Below are positions 49,111-58,504 of a stretch of DNA of 64,000 nucleotides, piece after piece (position 1 is the stretch's first letter; the number at the start of each line of letters is the position of its first letter). This DNA comes from Cellulomonas flavigena DSM 20109. GTDB lineage: Bacteria; Actinomycetota; Actinomycetes; Actinomycetales; Cellulomonadaceae. The notes beneath the pieces are model-generated. The model made no database searches. It had not been told where the DNA came from and was given only the letters and a program-made list of their open reading frames with translations. The translations under genes were made by a program, and so were the position numbers. The DNA is taken from contig NC_014151.1 of assembly GCF_000092865.1 (NCBI RefSeq), forward strand, positions 2,418,001-2,482,000, read 5' to 3'.

Positions 49111-50231
49111 CGGCCCGAGAGCTTGTCGCGCAGCTTGGCGAACATCCCCGGGTTGGCGGCCGCGAGCCGCGCCTCGGGACGCTCCTCGCCTCGCAGCACC
49201 GCCAGGCGCCGCAGCAGCTCCGCCTGCTCGTCGTCGGCCGGGGTCGGCACCTGGACCTCGACGTGGACGTGCAGGTCGCCGCGGCCTCCCACGTGCAGGT
49301 GGCCGATGCCCAGGCCGCGCAGCGTGACGACCTGACCCGGCTGCGTGCCGGGACGCAGGTCGACCTCCTGCGGTCCGTCGAGCGTCTCGAGGGTGACGAC
49401 GGTGCCCAGCGCCGCCGCCGTCATCGGCACCTGGAGCGTCGCGTGCAGGTCGTCCCCGCGGCGCACGAACGTGTCGTGCTTGCGCTCGCGCACCTCGAGG
49501 TAGACGTCGCCCGCGGGTCCGCCGGCCGGGCCGACCTCGCCCTGGCCGGTGAGCTTGATGCGCGTCCCGGTGTCGACACCCGCGGGGACGTCGACGGACA
49601 GCGTGCGGCGCGAGCGCACGCGCCCCTCGCCGGCGCACTCCGTGCACGGCTCGGGGATGACGGTGCCGAACCCGTGGCACGCGGCGCACGGCTGCGTGGT
49701 CATCACCTGGCCGAGGAAGGACCGCGCGACCCGCTGCACCGACCCGCGCCCGCCGCACACCTCGCACGTGCGCGGCGAGGTGCCGGGGCGGCAGCAGGTG
49801 CCGCCGCACGTGGGGCACAGCACGGCGGTGTCGACCTGCACCTCCTTGTGGACGCCGAACGCAGCCTCCGCGAGGTCGAGGTCGAGCCGCACGAGGGCGT
49901 CCTGGCCGCGGCGCGCGCGCGGCGCCGGGCCGCGGGGCTGGCCGCCGGCGGTCGCACCGAAGAACGTCTCGAAGATGTCCTGGAAGCCGAAGCCGCCGCC
50001 CATGCCGCCACCGGGCGAGGACGGGTCCGCGCCCATGTCGTACGCACGGCGCTTCTCGGCGTTGCCGAGCACGTCGTACGCGCGCGACACGTCCTTGAAC
50101 CGCTCCTCGGTGGCGGGGTCGGCTCCTGCGACGTCCGGGTGCAGCTCGCGGGCCAGGCGACGGTAGGCCTTCTTGATCTGCTCGGGGGTCGCGTCGCGCT
50201 GGACGCCGAGGATCTCGTAGTAGTCGGTCAC
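49107..50231 (-). CDS. dnaJ: Chaperone DnaJ (actinobacterial DnaJ2)
   Basis: A 374-residue type I J-protein: J-domain with HPD (ARELHPDVAGADP), a Gly/Phe region (GGGMGGGFGF), a zinc domain (CPTCGGTCCRPG, CEVCGGRG, CAACHGFG, CTECAGEG), and C-terminal substrate domains. The first zinc repeat is the CxxCxGxCCxPG variant common in actinobacterial DnaJ2. It delivers clients to DnaK. It lies downstream of hrcA and is presumably under the same CIRCE control, with rsmE coupled behind it. Confidence 0.96.
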   Translation of the reverse strand: MTDYYEILGVQRDATPEQIKKAYRRLARELHPDVAGADPATEERFKDVSRAYDVLGNAEKRRAYDMGADPSSPGGGMGGGFGFQDIFETFFGATAGGQPRGPAPRARRGQDALVRLDLDLAEAAFGVHKEVQVDTAVLCPTCGGTCCRPGTSPRTCEVCGGRGSVQRVARSFLGQVMTTQPCAACHGFGTVIPEPCTECAGEGRVRSRRTLSVDVPAGVDTGTRIKLTGQGEVGPAGGPAGDVYLEVRERKHDTFVRRGDDLHATLQVPMTAAALGTVVTLETLDGPQEVDLRPGTQPGQVVTLRGLGIGHLHVGGRGDLHVHVEVQVPTPADDEQAELLRRLAVLRGEERPEARLAAANPGMFAKLRDKLSGR

Positions 50232-50318
50232 GTGGCGTGCAGCTCGCTTCCTGCTCGTGCGTGGGGTGCCCGGGGCCGCGGGGACGCTGTCGAGCGGCTC
50301 CGGCGACGGGGGCCGCGG

Positions 50319-51341
50319 TCAGCCTGCAAGGATCCGGGTGAGGTACCGGGCGACGGCCCGCACCGCCGCCATGGTCTGGGGGTAGTCCATCCGCAGCGGG
50401 CCGACGGCCCCCAGGACGGCCACCGACGAGTTCTCGCCGCCGTACCCGCTGGTGACGATGCTCGTCTCGGCCAGGCCCTCGTGCCGCGTCTCGCTGCCGA
50501 TGCGCACCGCGACTCCCGCGGAGTCCTCGGCCATCTCCGACAGCAGGCGCAGCAGGACGACCTGTTCCTCGAGAGCCTCGAGCACGGGACCGATGGTGTG
50601 CGGGAAGTCGGCGCCCGCGCTGCGCGCGAGGTGCGACGCGCCGGCGACGACGACACGCTCCTCGCGCTCCTGCGCGAGGGTCTCGGCCACGACGTCGACG
50701 ACCGCGCGCGCGACGTCGGCGCCGTCGGGGGCGAACTCGTCGACGAGCGCGTCGAGCGCGACGTCGAGCTCGGCCAGGCGCAGGCCCGCGGCGGCGACGT
50801 TGAGCCGGAGCCGCAGCCGCTGCACGAGCTGCTCCTCGAGGTCGGCCGTGAGCTCGACCGTGCGCTGCTCCACCCGGCCCGTGGTGGTGATGATGACGAC
50901 GAGGAGGTGCCGTGCACCGACGGGCACGAGCTCGACGTGGCGCAACGCCGAGCGCCGCAGCGACGGGTACTGCACGACCGCCACCTGCTGGGTCAGCTGG
51001 GCGATGAGCCGCACCGCTCGGTCCATGACGTCGTCGAGGTCCACGGCCTGCTCGAGCAGGGTGCCGATCGCGCGCCTCTCGGCGGCCGACAGCGCGCGGA
51101 CGCCGGACAGGCGGTCGACGAACTCGCGGTAGCCCTGCTCGGTGGGGACCCGGCCCGCGGAGGTGTGCGGCTGGACGATGAGCCCGGCGTCCTCGAGGGC
51201 GGCCATGTCGTTGCGGATGGTCGCGGGCGACACGCCGAGCGCGTGCCGCTCGGTCAGCGCACGGGACCCGACCGGCTCGCGGGTCGCGACGTAGTCCTCG
51301 ACGATGGCGCGCAGCACGTCGAGCCGACGTTCCTCGCTCAT
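50319..51341 (-). CDS. hrcA: Heat-inducible transcription repressor HrcA
   Basis: A 340-residue winged-helix repressor: [20 protein letters not shown] and [20 protein letters not shown] form the DNA-binding part, followed by a GAF-like dimer domain. It represses chaperone genes through CIRCE. A CIRCE element lies 74-100 bp upstream (51415-51441), so it represses its own operon with dnaJ. A TAGAAT -10 directly adjoins the operator. Confidence 0.97.
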   Translation of the reverse strand: MSEERRLDVLRAIVEDYVATREPVGSRALTERHALGVSPATIRNDMAALEDAGLIVQPHTSAGRVPTEQGYREFVDRLSGVRALSAAERRAIGTLLEQAVDLDDVMDRAVRLIAQLTQQVAVVQYPSLRRSALRHVELVPVGARHLLVVIITTTGRVEQRTVELTADLEEQLVQRLRLRLNVAAAGLRLAELDVALDALVDEFAPDGADVARAVVDVVAETLAQEREERVVVAGASHLARSAGADFPHTIGPVLEALEEQVVLLRLLSEMAEDSAGVAVRIGSETRHEGLAETSIVTSGYGGENSSVAVLGAVGPLRMDYPQTMAAVRAVARYLTRILAG

Positions 51342-51414
51342 GTCGCTCCCTCTCGTCCGCGGTCCGCACGTGACGTGCGTCGTGGTCGGCGAGGGCTCAC
51401 CGACGGGGCACCCG

Positions 51415-51441
51415 TCAGCACTCGCCGCGACCGAGTGCCAA
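51415..51441 (-). promoter_or_regulatory. CIRCE operator of hrcA-dnaJ
   Basis: On the minus strand: TTGGCACTC, 9 nt, GAGTGCTGA. This differs from the canonical TTAGCACTC-N9-GAGTGCTAA at only one base in each arm. Confidence 0.93.
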
Positions 51442-51446
51442 TTCTA
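51441..51446 (-). promoter_or_regulatory. -10 element of hrcA
   Basis: TAGAAT on the minus strand directly abuts the CIRCE box, so HrcA binding would cover the transcription start. No clear -35 is visible. Confidence 0.6.
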
Positions 51447-51513
51447 CGCGGTCCCGCGCGGCGAGCACGGGGCCGGCCGCGCGTCGCGGCAGCGGGCGCG
51501 GTGCAGGACCTCC

Positions 51514-51519
51514 TAGAGT
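51514..51519 (+). promoter_or_regulatory. -10 element of the DUF3097 gene (leaderless)
   Basis: TAGAGT 7 nt before GTG 51527, without a nearby Shine-Dalgarno sequence. Confidence 0.45.
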
Positions 51520-51526
51520 GCGGCGC

Positions 51527-52396
51527 GTGACCAGCGACCGCTACGGCTCCGACGTGCTCGCGGGCGGCCGGGACGCCGCGCGCCCGTCCCACCACCGTCC
51601 CACCCGCACCTCGCGCGCGCAGCCCGCCGAGCCGGGCCTCGTCGTCGAGGACGTCGAGACGGGCTGGGTCGGCGCGGTCGTGCGCGTCGAGAAGTCGGGC
51701 GGTCTGCACGTCGTGGTGCTCGAGGACCGTCGCGGACGGACGCGCACGTTCCGCCTCGGCCCGGGCTTCTGGGTCGAGGGCGAGCCCGTCACCCTCACCG
51801 CACCCGTGACGACGCGTGCGCCGCAGCGTCCCACGCGCACGGCCTCGGGCTCCCTCGCGGTGCCCGATGCGCCGGCGCGCGTCGCGCGCGGCTCGCGCAT
51901 CTGGGTCGAGGGACGGCACGACGCCGAGCTCGTCGAGAAGGTGTGGGGCGACGACCTGCGGGTCGAGGGCGTCGTGGTCGAGCTGCTCGACGGCGTCGAC
52001 CACCTGGCGGACGCGTTGCGCGACTTCCGCCCGACCGCCGACCGCCGTGTCGGGGTCCTCGTCGACCACCTCGTCCCGGGGTCCAAGGAGAGCCGCCTGG
52101 CGGCCGAGGCTGTGCGCGTCGCGCCCGCCGGTACGGTGCTCGTGCTCGGGCACCCCTACGTCGACGTGTGGCAGGCCGTGCGCCCGGAGCGCGTGGGGCT
52201 CGACGCGTGGCCGACGATCGAGCGCGGCACCGAGTGGAAGCGCGGGATCCTGCGCGAGCTCGGGTGGCCGGCGGACGACCAGGCCGACGTGGCCCGGGCC
52301 TGGCAGCGCATCTTGCGCTCGGTCCGCTCGTACGCCGATCTCGAGCCGAGCCTGCTGGGGCGCGTCGAGGAGCTCATCGACTTCGTCACGGCCTGA
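51527..52396 (+). CDS. DUF3097 family protein
   Basis: A 289-residue protein of an actinobacterial family of unknown function. It begins with a basic tail, then a small strand-rich domain (GLVVEDVETGWVGAVVRVEK), then a longer alpha/beta domain with SRIWVEGRHDAELVEKVWGD and GVLVDHLVPGSKESRLA. The last stretch resembles Toprim-like acidic motifs (E at GRHDAELV; DHLVPG), so nucleic acid or nucleotide binding is possible. GTG 51527 is preferred over GTG 51518 because of the TAGAGT hexamer 7 nt upstream. It is divergent from hrcA. Confidence 0.8.
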   Translation: MTSDRYGSDVLAGGRDAARPSHHRPTRTSRAQPAEPGLVVEDVETGWVGAVVRVEKSGGLHVVVLEDRRGRTRTFRLGPGFWVEGEPVTLTAPVTTRAPQRPTRTASGSLAVPDAPARVARGSRIWVEGRHDAELVEKVWGDDLRVEGVVVELLDGVDHLADALRDFRPTADRRVGVLVDHLVPGSKESRLAAEAVRVAPAGTVLVLGHPYVDVWQAVRPERVGLDAWPTIERGTEWKRGILRELGWPADDQADVARAWQRILRSVRSYADLEPSLLGRVEELIDFVTA

Positions 52397-52425
52397 CCGC
52401 CGGGCCCCGGGCCCGTCTCGCGACG

Positions 52426-52459
52426 ACGCGGGGCCCGCCCGTCCGGACGGGCCCCGCGT
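52426..52459. terminator. Terminator between convergent DUF3097 and membrane-protein genes
   Basis: Perfect 12-bp arms ACGCGGGGCCCG (52426-52437) and CGGGCCCCGCGT (52448-52459) with a loop that contains a further CCGTCCGGACGG palindrome. It can act in both directions. Confidence 0.85.
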
Positions 52460-52480
52460 GGCGTGCGTGCGCGAGAGAGG

Positions 52481-53416
52481 TCAGGCGGCGATCTGGCCGC
52501 CCGTCAGGCGCCGGTACGCGTACACCGTGAGCAACGCGCCCACGGGCAGCGAGACGAGCACGCCGACACCGCAGACCAGGCTGCCGACCCAGCTCACGAG
52601 GCCGACGACGACGTACACCAGGATGCCGGTGCCGAGGTCACGGGTCTGCAGCGAGAAGCTCGTCCGGATGGCGTCGATCGCGCCCAGGTTGCGGTCGATG
52701 ATCGACACCACCGCGTAGAACGCGAAGAAGCCGACAGCGATCAGCGCGATCTGACCGATGAAGGGGATGAGGCTCGCGACCAGGCCCGCGGCGCCGTAGA
52801 GCAGCGCGAGGACCACGAGCTGGCCGGCGTGCGACGTGTCGAACAGGTCGCCCACCGAGATCGGGCGGCCGTCGGCGACCTTGAGCGCCGCCTTGACGAA
52901 CGCCGCGCTGAACAGCACGAGCAGCAGCAGGATGATCGCGAAGAACACCGCCAGGCCGAGCGTCGCGCCGAAGCCGCCGGCCGAGCTGTCGCCCGTCAGC
53001 GCCGCAGCCCCACCGACGATGCCCAGGCCGATCGCGAAGACGACGGCGATGACGGCGAACCACGCGAGCCCGCCGAGGACGAACGCGGCCCAGTGCTGCC
53101 CGAACTTCGAGAACGCCCACGAGAAGCCCGCGCCGATGTCGACCTGGCCGGCCGGCGGCGTGTACGGCTGCCCGTAGGGCTGACCGGGCTGCCCGTACGG
53201 CTGACCGGGCTGACCGTACGGCGACGCAGGCGGCGGGTAGGCCCCGCCGGACGGATCCGCGGGCGTGCCGTACGCGGGGGGCGGGTACGCACCGCTCCCG
53301 GGCGGCGGCGGCGTCGGCGGCACGCCCCCGGCGGGCTGACCGTAGGCCGGCGGGGGCGGGGGGACGCTCGGGTCGTCGTCACGCGGCGGCGTCGGACCGC
53401 CGGGGTTCTCGCTCAT
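52481..53416 (-). CDS. Integral membrane protein with proline-rich N-terminus
   Basis: A 311-residue protein. Residues 1-95 are Pro/Gly/Tyr-rich with PYGQPGQ repeats and are cytoplasmic. Residues 95-311 hold about five to six hydrophobic segments around conserved-looking stretches (GAGFSWAFSKFGQHWAAFV, SLIPFIGQIALIAVGFFAFY). It resembles actinobacterial membrane proteins with Pro-rich heads of unknown function. The second of two adjacent ATGs is chosen for its better distance from AGGAGG. Confidence 0.75.
   Translation of the reverse strand: MSENPGGPTPPRDDDPSVPPPPPAYGQPAGGVPPTPPPPGSGAYPPPAYGTPADPSGGAYPPPASPYGQPGQPYGQPGQPYGQPYTPPAGQVDIGAGFSWAFSKFGQHWAAFVLGGLAWFAVIAVVFAIGLGIVGGAAALTGDSSAGGFGATLGLAVFFAIILLLLVLFSAAFVKAALKVADGRPISVGDLFDTSHAGQLVVLALLYGAAGLVASLIPFIGQIALIAVGFFAFYAVVSIIDRNLGAIDAIRTSFSLQTRDLGTGILVYVVVGLVSWVGSLVCGVGVLVSLPVGALLTVYAYRRLTGGQIAA
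53156..53227 (-). repeat. Tandem repeat encoding PYGQPGQ units
   Basis: About three imperfect 21-24-bp copies built on GTACGGCTGACCGGGCTG encode Pro-Tyr-Gly-Gln repeats in the N-terminal tail of the membrane protein. Confidence 0.65.
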
Positions 53417-53619
53417 CATGCCTCCTGGGCGTGGCGGGACGTGGGCACGCCCCGGGGGTCAGCGAACCGAAACGGCACAGAACGTGTCAAGGCACCTCGC
53501 CGGGGCACGCAGCGTCTCCACCCGGTCGCACGGGTACGCTGCCTGCGACGTCGGCCCGGACGGCCGACGCCCGCCGTGGCGGCCCCGCCACCGCGACCAG
53601 GACGACCCCGGAGACCTCC

Positions 53620-53997
53620 GTGACCGACGACCCGCGGGCCACCCCGCCCGCCCGCGCCGTGCCCGGCACCACGCTCGCGATGCTCGCGCACCTCGGCGGC
53701 GTGCTCACGTACGTCTTCCTCGGATGGGTCACGTCCCTCGTCGTCTGGCTGGTCGTGCGCGAGCAGGACCCGGCCACCGAGCGCGAGGCGCGCTCGGCGC
53801 TGAACTTCCAGCTCACGGCCCTGATCGCGATGCTCGTGCTGCAGGTCGTCGAGGCGTTCCCCGTCATCGGCGTCGTCGGCGCGCTGGGCAAGATCGCCGT
53901 CGGCGTGGCCGCGCTCGTGCTGTCGCTGCTCGCCGCCGCTGCCGCCTACCGCGGCGGGTCGTACCGCTACCCGTTCACCCTGGAGCTCGTCCGGTGA
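53620..53997 (+). CDS. DUF4870 membrane protein, copy 1
   Basis: A 125-residue protein with three hydrophobic segments and the DUF4870 core: MLAHLGGVLTYVFLGWVTSL then REARSALNFQLTALIAMLVL. GTG 53620 follows a GGAG. Its stop overlaps the start of the next gene by 4 bp. The function of the family is unknown. The 200 bp upstream share space with the divergent membrane-protein gene and show no clear promoter. Confidence 0.8.
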   Translation: MTDDPRATPPARAVPGTTLAMLAHLGGVLTYVFLGWVTSLVVWLVVREQDPATEREARSALNFQLTALIAMLVLQVVEAFPVIGVVGALGKIAVGVAALVLSLLAAAAAYRGGSYRYPFTLELVR

Positions 53998-54371
53998 GCC
54001 AGCCGCCGCACTGGGGTCCCCCGCCCCCGCTCCCGCCGCTGCGGCAGGACGAGGAGCGCACGTGGGCCGTCCTCGTGCACGTGCTGCCCCTGCTGGGTCC
54101 CGGGTTCGTCGTGCCGCTCGTCGTCTGGCTCGTGTTCCGCGGCCGCGGCGCGTTCCTCGAGCACCACGCCCGCGAGGCGCTCAACTTCCAGCTGACCGCG
54201 CTGATCGCGTTCGTGGTGGCGACGGTGCTCGTGCTCGTCACGCTCGGTGCGGCCGCGGTCGTGCTCACCGGCGTCGTGCTGGCATGGATCGTGCTGGGGG
54301 TGCTGGCGGCCGTCGCGGCGAGCCGTTGGGAGTGGTACCGCTACCCCGCCACGCTGCGCATGGTCCCCTGA
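53994..54371 (+). CDS. DUF4870 membrane protein, copy 2
   Basis: A 125-residue paralogue of the preceding gene, with a Pro-rich head (SQPPHWGPPPPLPPLRQDEE) and the core HHAREALNFQLTALIAFVVA. It shares the LNFQLTALIA segment exactly with copy 1 and has the same length. The pair overlaps (GTGA) and probably encodes subunits of one membrane complex. It ends 10 bp from convergent hemW. Confidence 0.8.
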   Translation: MSQPPHWGPPPPLPPLRQDEERTWAVLVHVLPLLGPGFVVPLVVWLVFRGRGAFLEHHAREALNFQLTALIAFVVATVLVLVTLGAAAVVLTGVVLAWIVLGVLAAVAASRWEWYRYPATLRMVP

Positions 54372-54381
54372 CCCACGGTCG

Positions 54382-55620
54382 TCAGCCGACGAGCGCCCGC
54401 ACGACCGCGTCCGCGAGCAGACGCCCGCGCCGTGTGAGCACCACGCGGCGCGGCCCGTCGGCGCCGAGCGCCGCGGGACCGTCGACGAGCCCGTCCGCGA
54501 CGAGCCCCGCCACAGCAGGTCGGCTCCCCGCGGGCACGTCCGCGAGCGGCAGACCCTCGGCGATCCGCACGCCCAGCATCACGCGCTCGAGCGCCGCCGT
54601 CCCGCCCGTGACGACCTCGCGCCCAGCCGCCGGGCTGCGACCCGCTGCCAGCCGGTCCGCGTAGGCCCGCGGGTGCTTGACGTTCCACCACCGCACACCG
54701 CCGACGTGGCTGTGCGCGCCCGGCCCGACGCCCCACCAGTCGTCGCCGCGCCAGTACCCCAGGTTGTGGCGTGAGGCGTCGTCGGGCGTCCGGGCCCAGT
54801 TGCTCACCTCGTACCAGTGCAGGCCGGCCGCGCTCAGCAGGTCGTCCGCGAGCTCGTACTTGGTCGCCTGGTCGTCCTCGTCCGGCAGCGTGAGCTCACC
54901 GCGGCGCACCTGGACGGCCATGCGTGTGCCCGGCTCCACGACGAGCGCGTAGGCGCTGACGTGGTCGACGCCCGTCATGAGTGCGGTCTCCACCGAGAGG
55001 CGCCAGTCGTCGAGCGACTCCCCCGGCGTACCGTAGATGAGGTCGAGCGACACCCGCAGGCCCGCGTCGCGCGCCCACCGCACCACGTCGGGGACCCGGG
55101 CGGGGTCGTGCGTGCGGTCCAGCGTGCGCAGCACGTGCGGCACGGCGGACTGCATGCCGAACGAGACGCGCGTGACGCCCGCGGCCGCCAGGCGCGCGAG
55201 TCCCTCGGGCGTCACCGAGTCGGGGTTCGCCTCGGTCGTCACCTCTGCGCCGGCGGCGATCCCCCAGGTCGTGCGCACGCCGTCGAGCAGCCTCACGAGG
55301 TCGTCGACGGGCAGCAGCGTGGGCGTGCCGCCCCCGACGAACACCGTCGAGACGGGACGTGCGGGCACGCCCGCGCGGCGCAGCACCCGGTCCGCGAGCG
55401 CGACCTCGCCGAGCGCCGTGCGAGCGTACGACGCGAGGCTCGCACCCCCGCCGAGCTCGGTCGCGGTGTAGGTGTTGAAGTCGCAGTACCCGCACCGCAC
55501 GGCGCAGAACGGCACGTGCAGGTACACACCGAACGCGCGGCCGTCGGCTCCGTGCGCCGCCGAGGCCGGCAGGGCGCCGTCAGCGGGTGCGGGGTCGCCG
55601 TCCGGCAGGGCCGGGCTCAC
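54382..55620 (-). CDS. hemW: Radical SAM protein HemW (heme chaperone)
   Basis: A 412-residue radical SAM protein of the HemN-like family. The cluster motif CAVRCGYC is near residue 40, then VFVGGGTPTLLP and FGMQSAVPHVLRTL. The sequence is of the HemW (heme-trafficking) type rather than true coproporphyrinogen oxidase, based on the single Cys after CxxxCxxC and genomic position after lepA. GTG 55620 is 31 bp after the lepA stop; lepA-hemW is a common pair. Confidence 0.9.
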   Translation of the reverse strand: MSPALPDGDPAPADGALPASAAHGADGRAFGVYLHVPFCAVRCGYCDFNTYTATELGGGASLASYARTALGEVALADRVLRRAGVPARPVSTVFVGGGTPTLLPVDDLVRLLDGVRTTWGIAAGAEVTTEANPDSVTPEGLARLAAAGVTRVSFGMQSAVPHVLRTLDRTHDPARVPDVVRWARDAGLRVSLDLIYGTPGESLDDWRLSVETALMTGVDHVSAYALVVEPGTRMAVQVRRGELTLPDEDDQATKYELADDLLSAAGLHWYEVSNWARTPDDASRHNLGYWRGDDWWGVGPGAHSHVGGVRWWNVKHPRAYADRLAAGRSPAAGREVVTGGTAALERVMLGVRIAEGLPLADVPAGSRPAVAGLVADGLVDGPAALGADGPRRVVLTRRGRLLADAVVRALVG

Positions 55621-55651
55621 CGGTCCCCGCCCGTCGCCGGGTGGGGCCGCG

Positions 55652-57544
55652 TCACTTCTTCTTCGCGTCCTTGGCGTCCTTGGCACCCCCGCCGTCGGAG
55701 GACAGCGCGGCGATGAAGGCCTCCTGCGGCACGTCGACCCGGCCGATGGTCTTCATCCGCTTCTTGCCCTCCTTCTGCTTCTCGAGCAGCTTGCGCTTGC
55801 GGGAGATGTCACCGCCGTAGCACTTGGCGAGGACGTCCTTGCGCATGGCGCGGATCGTCTCGCGCGCGATGATGCGCGAGCCGATCGCCGCCTGGATCGG
55901 CACCTCGAACTGCTGGCGCGGGATGAGGTCCTTGAGCTTGGCGGTCATCTGCACGCCGTACGCGTACGCCTTGTCCTTGTGCACGATCGCGCTGAACGCG
56001 TCGACCTGCTCGCCCTGCAGCAGGATGTCGACCTTGACGAGGTCCGCCGCCTGGTCGCCCGTCGTGTCGTAGTCGAGGCTCGCGTACCCGCGCGTGCGGG
56101 ACTTCAGGTGGTCGAAGAAGTCGAAGACGATCTCGGCGAGCGGCAGCACGTAGCGCATCTCGACGCGCTCCTCGGAGAGGTAGTCCATGCCCTGCAGCTC
56201 GCCACGCCGGTTCTGGCACAGCTCCATGATCGTGCCGACGAACTCGCTCGGCGTGAGGATGGTGGCCTTGACGACCGGCTCGCGGACCTCACGGATCTTG
56301 CCCGCGGGGAACTCGCTGGGGTTGGTGACGACGACCTCGCTGCGGTCCTCGAGCGTCACGTCGTAGATGACGTTCGGCGCGGTCGAGATGAGGTCGAGGT
56401 CGAACTCGCGCTCGAGCCGCTCCCGCACGATCTCGAGGTGCAGCAGGCCGAGGAACCCGACGCGGAACCCGAACCCGAGCGCGACGGACGTCTCGGGCTC
56501 GTAGTTGAGCGCGGCGTCGTTGAGCTTGAGCTTGTCGAGCGCGTCGCGCAGGGCCGGGTAGTCGGACCCGTCGATCGGGTACAGGCCGGAGAACACCATC
56601 GGCTTGGGGTCGGAGTAGCCGCCGAGGGCCTCGGCGGCCGGCTTGGCCGCGTTGGTGACGGTGTCGCCGACCTTCGACTGGCGCACGTCCTTCACGCCCG
56701 TGATGAGGTAACCGACCTCGCCCACGCCGAGGCCCTTGGTCGGCACCGGCTCCGGGGAGCTCACGCCGATCTCGAGCAGCTCGTGGGTGGCGCGCGTCGA
56801 CATCATGACGATCTTCTCGCGCGGGTCGAGCCGACCGTCGACGACCCGCACGTAGGTCACGACGCCGCGGTACGTGTCGTACACCGAGTCGAAGATCATG
56901 GCGCGCGCCGGGGCGGTCGCGTTCCCGACCGGCGGCGGCACGAGCTCGACGATCCGGTCGAGCAGCGCCTCGACCCCGGCACCGGTCTTGCCGGAGACCT
57001 TGAGGACGTCCGCAGGGTCGCCGCCGACGAGGTTCGCGAGCTCCTCGGCGTACTTCTCGGGCTGCGCCGCGGGCAGGTCGATCTTGTTGAGGACCGGGAT
57101 GATCTGGAGGTCGTTCTCCATCGCGAGGTACAGGTTGGCGAGCGTCTGCGCCTCGATGCCCTGCGCGGCGTCGACGAGGAGCACGGCACCCTCGCACGCG
57201 GCGAGCGACCGGGACACCTCGTACGTGAAGTCGACGTGCCCGGGTGTGTCGATCATGTTGAGCGCGTACGGCTGCACCGTGCCCGACGCGTCGGCGACGC
57301 CCCAGGGCATGCGCACCGCCTGGGACTTGATCGTGATCCCGCGCTCGCGCTCGATGTCCATGCGGTCCAGGTACTGCGCGCGCATGGCGCGGGCGTCGAC
57401 GACGCCGGTGAGCTGGAGCATCCGGTCGGCGAGCGTCGACTTGCCGTGGTCGATGTGCGCGATGATGCAGAAGTTGCGCAGCAGCTCGGGAGCGGTCGCC
57501 GCGGGGCGGATCCGCTCGGCGGCGGTGGCGGACGGGATCGGCAA
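55652..57544 (-). CDS. lepA: Elongation factor 4 (LepA)
   Basis: A 630-residue translational GTPase that acts on stalled or initiating ribosomes. G1 [10 protein letters not shown]2 RERGITIK, G3 DTPGHVDF, G4 NKIDL; domain V and the LepA-specific C-terminal domain follow, ending in Lys-rich [12 protein letters not shown] 57544 is chosen: GGAG lies about 9 nt upstream and the protein then starts 20 residues before the conserved [14 protein letters not shown], as is usual. An in-frame GTG at 57625 is an alternative. Confidence 0.94.
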   Translation of the reverse strand: MPIPSATAAERIRPAATAPELLRNFCIIAHIDHGKSTLADRMLQLTGVVDARAMRAQYLDRMDIERERGITIKSQAVRMPWGVADASGTVQPYALNMIDTPGHVDFTYEVSRSLAACEGAVLLVDAAQGIEAQTLANLYLAMENDLQIIPVLNKIDLPAAQPEKYAEELANLVGGDPADVLKVSGKTGAGVEALLDRIVELVPPPVGNATAPARAMIFDSVYDTYRGVVTYVRVVDGRLDPREKIVMMSTRATHELLEIGVSSPEPVPTKGLGVGEVGYLITGVKDVRQSKVGDTVTNAAKPAAEALGGYSDPKPMVFSGLYPIDGSDYPALRDALDKLKLNDAALNYEPETSVALGFGFRVGFLGLLHLEIVRERLEREFDLDLISTAPNVIYDVTLEDRSEVVVTNPSEFPAGKIREVREPVVKATILTPSEFVGTIMELCQNRRGELQGMDYLSEERVEMRYVLPLAEIVFDFFDHLKSRTRGYASLDYDTTGDQAADLVKVDILLQGEQVDAFSAIVHKDKAYAYGVQMTAKLKDLIPRQQFEVPIQAAIGSRIIARETIRAMRKDVLAKCYGGDISRKRKLLEKQKEGKKRMKTIGRVDVPQEAFIAALSSDGGGAKDAKDAKKK

Positions 57545-57703
57545 CTCGGCGTTCTCCGGCTTCTGGACGTTCGGTTCGACGGTCGGGCGACCGCGGGGGC
57601 GACCGCACCGGGGACGTGGACGCACCCGGCGTCGGCGGGATCCCGACGCCCGGTGGCCGTCCCGACCCTGTCGGGTGTCGGTGGCGGGCGCCACCATGGT
57701 CCC

Positions 57704-58462
57704 ATGAAGCGCGACATGGGCGCCCCCACCGCGGTCGTCGGCACCGCCGTCGGCACCGCCGTCGGCACGGAGCCGGACCTCGCCACGCTCGGCGCGCTCC
57801 AGGGCGACTTCCTCGCGGGCATCGGGACCGTCGACCCCGGCACACCCGTGCCGTGGTGCGGGCGGTGGCGGGTGCGGAACCTCGTGGTGCACCTCGGACG
57901 CATCCACCACTGGGCGGCCGGCCAGGCGCGCCGTCGGCAGGAGACGCCGCTGGGCCGGGGGCCGTTCGTGCTCGACACGTTCTACGCGCAGCAGGCCGCC
58001 GAGCTGCGCGACACGCTCGCCGCTCTCGACCCGGACGCGCCGGCGTGGACGCTCGACGACAGCGGCGTCGTGCGGTTCTGGCACCGGCGCCAGGTCCACG
58101 AGACGCTCGTGCACCTGTGGGACCTGCGCACGGCCGGCGGCCTGCCGCTCGACGTGCCGCCCGCCCTGTGGGCGGACACGGTCGACGAGGTGGTGACGGT
58201 CATGCACCCACGGCAGGTGCGGATGGGGCGCACGGCACCGCTGCCGGGCCGGATCGCGCTGCACGCGCAGGACGCCGGACGCTCGTGGCGCACGCACGCC
58301 GACGACGACGCCCCCGCCGCCCCGGTCGTCGAGGTGCACGGCCCCGCGCGCTCGCTCGCGCTGCTGCTGTGGGGCCGCCTGGACGCCGCCGACCCGACGC
58401 TCGCCGTCACCGGCGACCGTGCAGCGCTGACGTCGGCCCTGGGCGCGCGGCTGACGCCCTGA
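57704..58462 (+). CDS. Maleylpyruvate isomerase-like (DinB/MDMPI, mycothiol-type) protein
   Basis: A 252-residue protein of the actinobacterial maleylpyruvate isomerase N-terminal (DinB-like four-helix) family. Metal-binding histidines appear in [15 protein letters not shown] and [14 protein letters not shown]. Many members use mycothiol as cofactor; the substrate is unknown. The N-terminus carries a short VGTA repeat from a 12-bp tandem repeat. It is divergent from lepA. A CCCGAC-CCT-GTCGGG hairpin (57661-57675) sits in the region upstream. Confidence 0.82.
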   Translation: MKRDMGAPTAVVGTAVGTAVGTEPDLATLGALQGDFLAGIGTVDPGTPVPWCGRWRVRNLVVHLGRIHHWAAGQARRRQETPLGRGPFVLDTFYAQQAAELRDTLAALDPDAPAWTLDDSGVVRFWHRRQVHETLVHLWDLRTAGGLPLDVPPALWADTVDEVVTVMHPRQVRMGRTAPLPGRIALHAQDAGRSWRTHADDDAPAAPVVEVHGPARSLALLLWGRLDAADPTLAVTGDRAALTSALGARLTP

Positions 58463-58504
58463 ATTCCCTGGGCGAACGCCGGAGGTGCGGCTAGCGTCCG
58501 CCGG

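Noticed and set aside
54382..55620. Oxygen-independent coproporphyrinogen oxidase HemN
   Set aside because: Gene context after lepA and the overall sequence style fit HemW; HemN-specific features were not seen.
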